Notes under the pieces: generated by a model
The model's input: only the letters and a program-made list of their open reading frames with translations
Told to the model about the DNA's origin: nothing
The model's database searches: none
NCBI RefSeq assembly: GCF_003254395.2
Contig: NC_037639.1
Location: forward strand, 6,328,501-6,392,500
Direction: 5' to 3'
Length of the DNA: 64,000 bases
Source: Apis mellifera
Lineage: Eukaryota > Arthropoda > Insecta > Hymenoptera > Apidae
In this document: piece after piece, positions 40,981 to 53,500 of the stretch
How the letters are laid out: each line of letters starts with the position of its first letter
Position numbering within the stretch: position 1 is the first letter of the stretch
Made by a program: the position numbers and the translations under genes

Positions 40981-43867
40981 TCATATTATCTCATTTTTGT
41001 TTTCTTCCGAATTTTCTTCTGGTTTTTCTTCATCATCTGATATTTCTTCAGAAAAAATAACATTCGGAAAGTATAACTTTGATTCCTCTATACCTTTTTC
41101 TGGATTTTCACTTACATGATAGGGTCCAATACCAGCAAATCCTAAAAATGCTTCACATCCTACTTTTTTTACGACGCATACAAATGTTTCATATCTAAAA
41201 ATTAAATTCATATGCTTAATAATATTAACAAATATATATATTCTTTTAAAAAATATTTTTCTAATCTTTCTTAATACCCTGTTCTTTCTTTCGTATTCAA
41301 TTCAAAATCTATAATGCTCTTTGCTATAAGTTTTGCTTCTGGTGGTTTATCAGATTCAAAAATGCCAAAATTAACTACTTCATCTTCAAATTCTTGTAAA
41401 ACCATTTTTAGCTCGTTCTTTCTTGTATAGTCGTATTTGAATAGCACTATAGGTACCTTTGCAGTTTTATCTTCATACTTTGAATTTTAAATATTTATAT
41501 ATATTTATATATGATATTTATTTTTTTATAAATATTAAAATTTAAAACTTACGGGATATGTGTTGATAATATATGTAGGAAAAATTGTGCGAAAAACAAT
41601 TGTTTTATTTTGACAGTTTGGTGGTGTCCATACAATTGGAAAAATTTCATTTTCATTTTCGTTTGTTATATAAGCAGGGCGATGTCGACCAGCGTAACTA
41701 TAAACAAAGGAAAATTAATTAATCCTTTTAAATTAGAATTATCAATTTTAAAATTTTATTATGAAATATATTGATAAGCATGTTTTAAATGAATAATAAT
41801 TTTATTTAGCTATTATATATATTCACATACTATTCTTCGCTAACAATAGTTTCCTTATTAGGTAATTCCGGTTTTCCAAATAAAAGATTCAACAAATATT
41901 TATGAATATCAATTTCTGTTTTCGTTTCGTTAATTCTTAATCGCATGAACATACATTTTCCATCTAAAAGCAGTTGTTTAGCATTTGGTGATAATATGTA
42001 ATCAGACTGTAAAATTATTTAATTTTGAATATTATTTATATAACTTTTTATATCATTCATTTATAATAAAATTTTTTTAATGATATATTGATGTATTACT
42101 TCATTAAATATCGTAGCCAGAATATCATCATTAAGACGTTTTCGAATTTCTTGTTCTATAGTATAATTTTCTGATAATATTTCTTCAACTAATTCTATAT
42201 ATGGTGGACTTGATTTTTTATCTCTTTTACGACCTTCTTCATCTTTAAAAACCCATGGATAAAGTAAAAGGCAAGTTTCATTGCTCAGAACAGTGGTTAA
42301 ATGCAGCATTTCGGCTTCATATCGTGCTTTTGCTTCAGCTTCTATTAAATATATGCGAAAATCATATATCATTAGTGTTATTACAACGAATTCAGCAAAT
42401 AAATATATCAATTTATTTATTAAATTTTAATTATTTTAATAAAACATATATAACAAACCATTTTGTATTTCTATGATTTTATCTATAAAAATTAATTTAA
42501 AATTTTATTATTAAAATTAATAAATTTAAATAATTAAAAAATTAATAAAAAATAAAAATTAGAAATTAAGTTCTAAATAAAAAAAATTCAAATTAAATAG
42601 AAATTAATATAAATATTTGTGTATTTTATTTAAATTGTGCGAGATAATTTTACATGCTATATTTTCTATAATTATCTTATAAAACCTTTTCGTGACTTTT
42701 TTTCAGCTTCTTTAGCTATTTTAGTTTCTTCAATAATTTTTAATCGTTTTATTTCTTCCGGACTTCTTTCCGATATATCTAAGGAAAACCTATATATATA
42801 TACATCAAAGAACTGAATATTATATTGTTTTAATATATATATTATGAAATAATTTCTTTTTAAATAAGTAATATAATTTCTAATAGTTTTTTTGTTATTA
42901 AAATTAAATTATTCATTCTTATTTTTTATGTAAATAATAATGCACTTTAATTAAATATATAATTATACTCATGTTCTTCGCCACTTTGTACTCGTTGCAA
43001 TTCTATCGTTAATACTTTTAATAACTGTGGGCATTGAGCACCAAATATAAGGTTTATCATCCGACCATTCTACAAAAATTATTTTGATAATACATGTTCT
43101 CTAATCAATTATGCTATTAAACTTACGCGTATGAACATCCACGTTGGCTCACTTTTTCCTTGAAAACGTTCTAAGTCCGTAATATAATCACATTTTGCCT
43201 AGATTTGTAATAATATATAGTAATAATTATTTATTTTTACTTATAAATTAATAATTTACAATTAGAAATTACCGTGGCATAACTTAAGGCATCTCCTCCA
43301 ATTTCCATTTTAATTTTTTTGAGAGTGCTTACCATTCCTGTGCAAGGTCCACTCCATTCTGAATATATATCAACCACTAAAAAAGTTTATTAAAAATTTT
43401 ATATATAAAGCTTCAAAAATTTTAAAAAAAGGAAAAAAATTCTAATTTTAAATAGATATTTATATTTACCTATTAAACCTGTTTTTGTGAGAAGTTTCTC
43501 CCATTCTTCGTTGTTAGAAATTTCAGTTTGTAATGCCGTCGGTGTTGTTTTTTTGGCCATTTTTCTTGTAGAGCCTAAACCACCCTAAAAAATTAATTAT
43601 TGAAATTTTTAATATGTAAAATAAGTTATCAAGTTTATCATAAAATTTCAAAAATAATAAAAGTAATTTTAGAATAATTTAAAAAAATTATGTGGAAAAT
43701 TTAAAATTTAAATAATTGTAATATAGTTTATTAACATAATATAGTTAAAAAATTAAAAATTTAATTTAATTAAAAAATTAAAAAATTAATTGTAATTTAT
43801 AATAATTAAAAATGATTAAAAGAATAGAATTCAAACGAAAATGTAATACCTTTTTTCGCCTCATCAT
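40981..43867 (-). CDS. thioredoxin-domain protein, TXNDC3/6 (NME8/NME9)-like
   Basis: Eleven exons join in frame on the minus strand: 43867-43850, 43584-43470, 43376-43273, 43198-43127, 43069-42969, 42789-42686, 42341-42100, 42006-41831, 41697-41553, 41477-41278 and 41194-40981, giving 496 aa. A thioredoxin fold covers about residues 25-130 (TGLIVVDIYSEWSGPC, KSEPTWMFIRNGRMINLIFG). A charged Lys/Glu helix follows (IIEETKIAKEAEKKSRKEAE), then a 330-residue region that I believe matches the insect DUF4746-type extension, and an acidic tail. Related TXNDC3/6 proteins are linked to cilia and sperm axonemes; that role is inference. The motif is WSGPC, not WCGPC, so the first redox cysteine is missing. 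The exon 6 donor GTTTTA is non-consensus and the least certain junction. ATG at 43558 is an alternative start. No nucleoside-diphosphate-kinase signature was seen. Confidence 0.85.
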
Positions 43868-43924
43868 GTTTCTACAATACGTATATCAAATTTCGATTTA
43901 AAATTCAATTTAAAATTAATATTT

Positions 43925-44005
43925 TATATTTAATATTTAATATTTAATATATTATATATATAATATATAATATATATAATATTTAATATATTTAATATAA
44001 TTTTT
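43925..44005. repeat. AT-only tandem repeat (TTTAATA-like)
   Basis: Imperfect repeats of ATATTTAAT and ATATATAAT run through this stretch, partly self-complementary. It is simple AT-rich sequence upstream of the thioredoxin-like gene. Confidence 0.85.
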
Positions 44006-44010
44006 TTTAA

Positions 44011-46179
44011 ATTTAATATTTTATTTTTGGTGATATTAAAATTCAATTATGATCTTGATCTATTTCGAACAAAGTACAAAGGGAGACTGAAACCGTATAT
44101 TTCGAAGTCGGAAGACCATTGCCTTCCGATTTATTGTACGGGGACATCGGTGACATGGAGGACACGCAAACTCTACCGATTAAGTTAGTTTCCCGCTACA
44201 CAAATACACGCACAGATAATTACAATGCGCTAAAGGATCAAGGATTTCACGGTAGGAATTTCCTATACATTGACATGAAATATTAATCTTATACCGAATT
44301 CTGTAATTATAGCAACATATATTGGTATTATGTTTCATAAGATAGTATGATTTATCGAGCCGCATGAATAGTTGAATGATAAATTTATTTACATTAATGC
44401 TTCTGTCAAAAGATATAAAATTAATAGTTATATTATATATAAATTAAATCGATTATGGAATAATTGAAACAATTTTTTTCTTTTTATTTCAATAATAGGT
44501 AGATAAATATGCATAACATAACATATTTTATATGTTACGGGAGTATTTGATTAATTCTGAGTAATTTTATGACAACAAAAATTAAACTTTTTTCCATTTT
44601 GTTGCAAAAATATAATAATTAAAAATATAATAATAAAAATATAATAATATTATAATAAAAATAAAATAAAATAATTTTTTTCAATATTTAAGTTAATTAT
44701 TATCACATATTTCATTACCTTAAGTACAATATATTTAATTTTTTTTCATTTGATTTGATATTTTATTTTGATCAATGATTATATTTTATTTAATATATTA
44801 TTGTTAGTAATAATTTAATAATTAATTTAATTTAATAATAATTAATAATATATTAATAATAATATTATTATTATATTAATTATAATATATATCACTAAAA
44901 TTTACATTTTTTTTTAAATTATTACGTTGATTTTAATATTTTATCATATTTCTACATAAAACAAGAAAAACATTCATTCTTATTAAATTTACTTCTATTT
45001 CATACATAATATCATAATTATAAAATAGTTCGAAACATAGATATGTTTATTGTAAATACTTTACAAATAATATTTACTTTTTATAAGTCATAAATTATAA
45101 ATTATTTTAAATAAGTTTATTGCAAATACTATTGAAATTGTATATTTTTTTAAATAAAAATTTATAATTAGAAATAATAAATTTTTAAGCATTTAAATTT
45201 ATAATATTTATATATTTAGAAAATTTTTTAAATAAATTTGAAGAGATCCACTTAAATATTATTTATTAACTTTTTATTTTATATAATAAATTAAATATTT
45301 TATATAATTTTTGTCACATTAAATACATACAAAAAAATTATTTTATTTAAATATATATTTGATTACATGTAAGATTTTTTATTATTTTCTAAATAAAAAA
45401 ACTTCGACGTTACTTACATGCCAATTTAAATAATACTGAAGTTCGATTGTAGATGACGCTACTATCAAGTGGTTGAAATTTACGAACGCACTATTATATT
45501 TTTATGGCAATTTTCATAACAATAATTAATACACTTTGTTGGAAACAATATATTGATTGATATTATATTTATAATTTCCTTTAATGAAAGTTTTTTATTT
45601 AAAATGTATATAAGTTTATAATATGTTTTTTATTAATAATAATATTATATTTTGCAATATTGTTTAATATTTAATTAAAACTTTAAAATATATATTAAGA
45701 AAAAACTCAGTAAGATTCATTTTATCACATTTAAATATCATAATATCGTAACTTCTCGAATACGTTAAAACTATGGTTAAAACACAAATTAATACAGTGC
45801 TACCAATATAATAATAAGTAAAAGTTATTTTTGTTTTATATTATATATTTAATTTATTTGTTAAACATATAATAATTCTTTCAATATTTCATTATGTTAA
45901 ATGAATTCTTATAGTTTATATTTTATATAAAAATAAAAATAAAAAAAAATATATAAAAATCTTGAAATCAATTTAGGACTATTTAGTTTTATAACTTTAA
46001 CTTATTAAAATGAAAGGTTAATTAATCATATAATTATCAATTTACACACTTTACGAACACATTTAACATCAACAATACAAATAAAATTTAATTTTAATTT
46101 TGATTATGTCATTAACATATGTTTTAAACATAAATGCCAGAGTTCGTTTTTCACTTTTCTCTTGTTCTCCCCTCCTTTC
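44011..46179. other. intergenic DNA with one GC-richer island
   Basis: Bases 44051-44260 are clearly richer in G and C than their surroundings and lie 190-400 bases upstream of the thioredoxin-like start; they may be its promoter or 5' UTR, or an orphan exon (see findings). The rest is AT-rich without a gene. A short AGATGACGCTACTATC word near 45453 resembles the motif of the repeat cluster at 5-6.5 kb. Confidence 0.5.
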
Positions 46180-46446
46180 CTACCATTTCCTTATCTGAAT
46201 CAGCTGATTATTGTTTTCGTATTTCCTACGAAACAGACCGTTGCCGTAGTTATGATACGTGATACCTTTTAACGAACGATCTTTTGGAACATCCCCGTCG
46301 GCGCGTCGAAACAGCCAATAAATTAGACAATCTATCGCAAGAAAGAATACTACCGACGCGCTTAAATATTTCCAACATAAAGATTGACGTTTCGCGGGCG
46401 GGGTGACATCACTATTTTCTGGTTGTGTTGTAGTTGTATCAGTCAC
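46180..46446 (-). CDS. small single-pass membrane protein, start unresolved
   Basis: I do not recognise the family. The frame encodes 88 aa if read from the GTG at 46446. It has a hydrophilic N-terminus (about 1-24, Thr/Pro-rich), one hydrophobic segment at residues 27-46 (YLSASVVFFLAIDCLIYWLF), a basic RR directly after it, and a polar C-terminus of about 40 residues ending IQIRKW. Codon use and GC content are clearly above the AT-rich surroundings, which supports a real coding exon. There is no in-frame ATG: the codon before GTG is TGA, and the nearest ATG (46449) is one base out of frame. A 5' exon joined by splicing is the simplest explanation. The gene is divergent from BCAS3. Topology and membrane type are inferred from hydrophobicity only. 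Confidence 0.55.
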   Translation of the reverse strand: MTDTTTTQPENSDVTPPAKRQSLCWKYLSASVVFFLAIDCLIYWLFRRADGDVPKDRSLKGITYHNYGNGLFRRKYENNNQLIQIRKW

Positions 46447-47539
46447 TCATAGAATGACGCAGTAGAAGGTCGTCTCAGAGATGGCGAGCTTCCCAGTATG
46501 AAAATACAATTTTATGGCGAGGTAAATTGAAGATTATGTTTTCTATTAATTAAAAAAACTATTAAAACGTAGATATTTTTTCATAAGATAAATGATAACA
46601 ACGTCAGAGAGAAGCGTTAGTTTTGTTGTGGAAAAACTGCCTTCTACCCCTTTGTTCGACGAAATGTCAGGGTCGCTGTTTTAATATATCAAAATGTTAA
46701 TTTATATGTTTCATTTTTAATATATTCATATCATTCTGATGATAATCATTCAGATTTTCATTTCATTTTTCGTTTTGATATTTGTGTTTGCTTTTTATTA
46801 ATTTTTCCTAAATGTATACGACGAACAGCTGTAGTGGATTGTGTAATATTCTTTAACAGGCAAAATAGATTCTCCCACTACTTTTCTATTACTCATTTTC
46901 GTATTATCAGATATACAGATAATATTTCGTAAATTTGGTTGTATAAATAATGATATAATTAATTATTAATTTTTCACTTAATTTTTTATTGTATAGTTAT
47001 TAATAAAAATATATATTTTATGTACATTTGATACTATATTTGTAAATTAATTTTTAATATGTAATATATACAGATTTTTTACATACGTATTTTTTTATTT
47101 ATTTTTATTTTTTTTTTTTGATTAATTATTACATTAAAAATATCTATTTTATATTAATATATTATTGTGATTTACATGTATTTATAAATTTATTTTAAAT
47201 TATTTTTAAGTAATATTATTCTAGGTAATGATTTATTGCGAATTTATATTATTTAAATTAATATAAAGTTATTATAATAAAATCAGGTACATTTATTTAC
47301 ATATTTGTTTTTATATTATATTTTTATATTAATGAATATAATAAATATATAAAAATTTTTATATAATCAAAATATATAAATAAATTTTTATTATTATTTA
47401 ATCATTAAGAAAAAAAGAAAATAAAAATTTTTAAAAATTTTGTTTGATGTAAATTAAAATATAAATTAACAAAAATAATAATATATAAATAACATTATTC
47501 ATTATTTATAGGTAAAAATATTTTGTTTGGGAAGAAAAA
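46447..47539. other. divergent upstream region of BCAS3 and the small membrane gene
   Basis: Bases 46447-46700 are less AT-rich and probably carry the shared or adjacent promoters and 5' UTR exons of both genes. The remaining 800 bases are AT-rich and, given an AG just before GTAAAAATATTTTG at about 47512, may be a 5' UTR intron of BCAS3. No coding exon is seen. Confidence 0.45.
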
Positions 47540-50500
47540 ATGTCTGCAGACTCTCCAAGGCGTGGTGTACATAAAGGAGTTCAAATTGTGTCACCTCAGC
47601 CAATAGTTGATCGTTCAATTATAGATAGTGTTGCAGGAATAATTAATGATATTGTTCCACAGGTTGGTATATTAAAATGTTCTTCTGATAACTTTTTATA
47701 TTAACTATTAAAGTTTTTTATTATATTGTTTAATATAGGCTTATACAGGCACACCAAATTCTGAAAACAAAGAGTCTATTTCATGGGCACGGTTTGAGTA
47801 TGCAGACATTAATGATCCTGCCTTGTATCCAGATTACAATGAAGGCTCTAATACACCACCTTTATTATTGGTGCTTGGTTATACAACTGGAGTTCAGGTT
47901 TGATCTTATTTAATTATTTTTTTTTTCATTAAGTAGTTATATTACTTGTGCATTGAAAAATTTTTGTGTATTAAGATAATTTCATAATTTTTTTTGTTTT
48001 TTATAAAAATTATTTGTAACTTAAATAATTTTGTAAAAAAATAAATAAACTTAAAAGAATATATAGAAATATGTATAAATATAGTATGTTAAATAGTTAT
48101 TTTCAATTTAAGTATTAAGTAAAATATATTAGATGTTAAATGTGAAAAGATTTTATAGATTTATTATATTATTTCTAATTATAGAACACTGTTCTCATAG
48201 TAGCTTTAAAACTGTGTCTGTGTTTATGAATGACTTGAATCTTATTTTATCTAGGAGGCATAATATGTAAACAAGCACATTCATTATCAAAATAACAAGG
48301 TACATGTAGTTTGCAGAGATAATAATATGATATTTGAAGTTTGATGATATAAAAGAATTTATATATTTAAGTTTTGAATTTTGAATATCTAAGATTTCAA
48401 TTTTTTGTTACAAATCTCATATAAATATATAGAGTATAAATAAAATAATGTTATCTTATATTGTAATGTCATATTAAAAATTATGTTAAGTATAAAAATA
48501 TATGTGAAATATTATTTTAATATTTTTTATTGAATATAGGTATGGTTGATAGCAGCAACAGGAGAAGCAACTGAAGTTTTATCATGGCGACAAGGAGTTG
48601 TCCGCACTTTAAGAATTTTACCAAATCCAAAGACTGATGATGAACATGTTGATTTATTTGAATTGAAACGACCCATGGTAGCAATATGCGATTCAGCTGG
48701 ACCTGGCCCACAATTTTGCAATATTAGTTTTATTTCATTGAAAACTGGGGAACAAACAAAAAGCATTAAATTTAAAAATCCTGTTTGTGACATTTTGGCA
48801 AATAAACGATCTATAGTCGTAACGTTTTTAGAGAAAATTGCGGTGTTCGATGCTCGAACATTGGAAGATGTATTAACAGTTACTACCTGTTATGCCAGTC
48901 CTGGTCCAAATCCAAATCCTATTGCTTTAGGATCGCGCTGGCTTGCTTACAGGTAACAATCTTGAAAATAATAAGATATTAAAATTATGTTTGTTATGTT
49001 TTGTTTTAATAAAAAATATTTTTAGTGAAAAAAAATTATTACCTGTAAAAAGAAGTAGTGGTGGTTGTGAAGGTGAAGGAGTTCAAAGTTATACAGCAAC
49101 TGTTCTGTATGCAGCAAAATCTTTAGGAAAAGGTTTGCGTGGTTTGGGAGAAACAGTTGCATCAAGTTTAACTGGTAATTCAGTATCACCAGTAGTTATT
49201 AATAATACGGGCAGTGATGTAACCCAACCAGGAGTAATTACGATATTAGATCTTCAAGCTGCAAAAGAGGAAAAAGAGTTAGATGATGCGAATATAGAGA
49301 CTGTCATTGCTCATTTTACTGCCCATAGCGATGCAATCGTTGCCATGACTTTTGATTTAAGCGGTGCGTTGTTAATGACCGCTGACAAAAGAGGGCATGA
49401 TTTTCATGTATTTAGAATTCAACCACATCCAGGTGGTCCCACTTTGGCAGCAGTACATCATTTATATATACTGCACCGCGGAGATACTACTGCGAAAGTG
49501 CAGGTATATAAATTAAATTTGATATAATTTTAAAAATTATTGAAAATATATAATTTTAAATTGAAAATATATATTATGTAAAACAGGATATGGTTTTTTC
49601 GAGTGATACTCGTTGGGCGGCAATTTCGACTGTGCGGGGTACTACTCATGTTTTTCCTGTTGCACCATATGGTGGACCAGTAGGAATACGAACTCATTCC
49701 ACACCTCATGTTGTAAATAGACTTTCAAGATTTCATAGAAGTGCAGGTTTAATGGACGATGGTACTAGATCTCATTCTCCCGTATCTCATACAGAATTAC
49801 CTTTGTCAATTTATCCATACTCTAATCCAAGACTTCCTCCATACCCTCATCCAACTGTATTGCATCCCTTGGCACAGATACGACAACCATCGTCGTTAAA
49901 TCACGTAAACAGTCAAGCTCAACAGAGGTAATCATTAATTATTATTTATCGAGTTTATTATTGTTGCATTTTATAAACGTATTTAACTCTTATATTACGT
50001 AGTAGGCCGCAGCAACGACAACGATTATATTCGGATGATAGTGGAACATTACCATTAAAAATATGTGCTTGTTTTGCACCTCCAAGAGCTTGGATGTATG
50101 CACAAAGAGAATCTACTGTGAAAGTTATGAAAAGAGCAGTTGATTCTTTGTTCATTATGGCGTGTCATGGAAATATGATACAATATGATTTAGAACCTAA
50201 ACCAGTTGCAGGTAAATAAGATTAATTTATATTAGTCAAATTTTAATAAGTTTTAATACATTACATATTATTATTTAATAACGATATATTTTAGGTATAC
50301 CAAAAGAAAAAGTATGCGACGATACGATGATAGAATTAGAAGTTGAAGCTAAAGGTCAATGGCCCCTTTTAAGATCTCCGAATTCTTTAGAGATTGTGCC
50401 ACCTTTACCAACGTCTAGCTCTTTACTGAGTGTCAATACTATACCAAAAGATATTCAAGATGGTGATTTAGCAGAGGATCGTTGGTTGAGTCAAGTAGAA

Positions 50501-53500
50501 ATTGTAACACACGCTGGCCCACATAGACGACTTTGGATGGGCCCCCAATTTGTTTTCAAGACTTACAACGCAACTAGTGGGTTAGTTTCATATATTTAAT
50601 ACATATAAAAAATATATATATATTTATTAAATACATATATTTTATATAATCTATTATATACTATAATGTAGAGCTCCTGTAAATCTTGTCGAAGCTGAGG
50701 CTGTTGAAATTGGCGTAACCGGTGGATCTCGTCCTGCGAGATCGAATCCAGTCAATATGCCACATGCTGCATCCAGATCTTTGGTACCTGTCGTTATCGA
50801 TGGATCAGGAAGTAAGTTTATACATAAAAGTATTAAAGTACTAAATTTTCATATTTATTTTGTTGATATATTTGAGAGAGAAATTCATCGAAGATCGAAA
50901 TTTAATAAGATATTTTTCAATTTGAATATTTCTTTTTTCACATTTGCAGATTTATAATTTTACATATATATATATATATACATTTTAATTTATTTATGTA
51001 TATTCAAACATTCTATATAAATTCTTTTATACAGATATTAAACATAAAAATAATCTACAAATGAAAATAAAAAAAGATACTATTTAATGTTTTATTATGA
51101 ATATTTTATTTCAAAATTACACGTAGATAAAATTGGTATTTCTCGTATTTAGGTAGTTACGAGCAATCTCCAAGATTCATGGAGGCATACGGTGATCCCT
51201 TAGATAGTGAAAATGCGGGTGTTGGTGGTGAAAATCAATTGAGAGAAGATCTGGCTGAAGCTATGCTGGAAACATCAATAGCTCCGCATCGTGCACCAGG
51301 TAAGTAATCATAGAAAGTGTGATGCTTTGCTTTGAAGTAGAGGAATACGAATCCCGATATATCCCATATATTGTCGATACTTCGCGAAATTTATATATAT
51401 ATATTATGACAATGTTTAAGATTAACAAAATCATTTCGTACGAATTGGATAATGGAAACGTGCATATTCTTGAATACCTGATACGCGATTTCGATAAATT
51501 CTCAAAGTTCTTATTATACAATCGTGAAAATCTTCTTGCTAAATGCAGTTAGTCAATCGTGAATAATTTTAATTTCTCTCCCCCCCTCGAAAATTCTGAT
51601 TGTTATATAATTTTCTTTTTAAAAAAAAAAACAAATTGGAAAATATAAAATTTTATTCTAGAATTTTATCACTCTCGAATTTAAAAGTGTATTTTAGAAT
51701 TTTTTAAAAATACGTATTTTTAAATACGGATATACGAATGCTCATGCTTTCTGCATTTGGTGACGGATGATAGATTGTAAGTTTGTGTGGATACAGAACT
51801 GGCCAGAGGCAGGTATCTCCGTTTCCCCCCCTCCCCTTTTAATGATATTACATCTAATCACTAACAGCAGTACATTTGATCAACATCTACCCTTTAAGTC
51901 GAGGTAAATAGTTGAAAGGCTGCGATCAGTCTACTAACCCTGTAAGAATATTTTTTCCTTTTGAAATTCCAATAAAAGAAACGAAAATAAAATCACACAT
52001 TCATAGTTCGAAGAAGGCAATTGTTCGAACTTGCTCTTTTTACAACGTACGTTATTCGATCTCGATACGTATATTGCGACGTGAAGTTTGTGTTTTTGTG
52101 GTGTGCAGTGTGACGACTCGAAATACAATTATCAGCCTTATTACTTAGAAGTCACGATTAATATATATATATATATACACACATACACATATATATATAT
52201 ATATACATATTTATTTCTCTCTATTTCTCTCATGTTTTTCCTCCGTAATTCTGCTACATTCCCTCACGATGCAACATTTGAATACATAATTATTCGAATA
52301 TGTCACTTGAGATCTCCTTCTTTTTTATGTCGAGTCAATCATACCTAATTAGGTAGGCGATGCATCTCATCGTTCAAAAGAAACGAAGGAAGAAAAAGAT
52401 AAAAAAAAAAAAAAAAAAACAAAATTAAACAAAGGAGATATTGTGTCTCGATATTGATACCTGCCAATGGCTTTTTCTGTTACTAGGGAGGCGATCGGTA
52501 TTTGAGAGGGTGGGTCAACCGGTAACTAAAGTCGTCAACCCTCTGGGCACCGTGATTACCGTGTCGGCCGATGAGGAGGACATTAACTCGAGTCAGGAGT
52601 TCGATTCCTCGGAGGAGAGCCACATGCCTGAACCACCTAGGAGCGTGTGCGCCGAAGAGGGCCCGGCCTCTCTCGGTGATTTCGAGCCGGAGAGCCAAAC
52701 TCTGCGTAACCTCACCAAAATCTGCGCGGAAATGCGTTCAGCTAGCGAGCCGGCGATCGACAGTGTGCCAGACGAGAACATATGTGAGGTGAAAGAGAGA
52801 AAAACTTTATGCGTCGAGATTGCATCCATCACGAATCCCGGAAATTCTACCATCGATTTCGAAAGGGTAGAAGCTTTCCGGGATGTGCCGACCGGGTTGA
52901 ACCTTTGCGTGGAGCAAGGTGAGATCCCTAGCAGCCCCATGACTCAGGCTGCCAAGGAAACAGCTTGGTACAAGAGACTTAATAAGAGGGAAGATGCCCA
53001 CGAGAGAAACGTGTCCGAGGCGCAATACGTGGTCAGCTGCGACGAGGATAGCGTCGTATTGATGGAGAATAAGGCGGCCCAAGGGCGGAAGACCGCCTCG
53101 GCGTCGCATTGCAGGGCGGAGAGCAAAAGAGTTAGCGAGCATGAAAAAGTTGCGAGGAAATCGGGGAGGAACGGTACGGGAAGTTCTGGGAAACGGGCAG
53201 ACGTTAAGACGCCTACCAAAAGATACGTTTTAAAGGAGCACGAGGATAGTATCGTTATCGAGGATACTTGCAGCGAATCGAGGAGCAGCAGTTGCGGAAA
53301 GAAGAGGGGATGCGAGAAGATGGAAGACGCGAAAGGCAAACATTCTGAGCACAAGGAATCGTTGAAGGAAAGTGGAAAGGTTAAGGGTAGATCCAAGTCT
53401 TCCACGGTTCATGGTAAAGAAACGACAACGACAGGCGAGCTCGCGACGGAAAGCAAAGGTTCGATTAAACGCGTGGAATCGATCATAGAGCTGGATTCCA

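Noticed and set aside
51797..51812. A 16-nt microexon candidate (GATACAG before, CAG|GTATCT after) in the last BCAS3 intron.
   Set aside because: Its length is not a multiple of three, alone or together with the 33-nt candidate, so it would shift the frame of the final exon; the donor is also weak.
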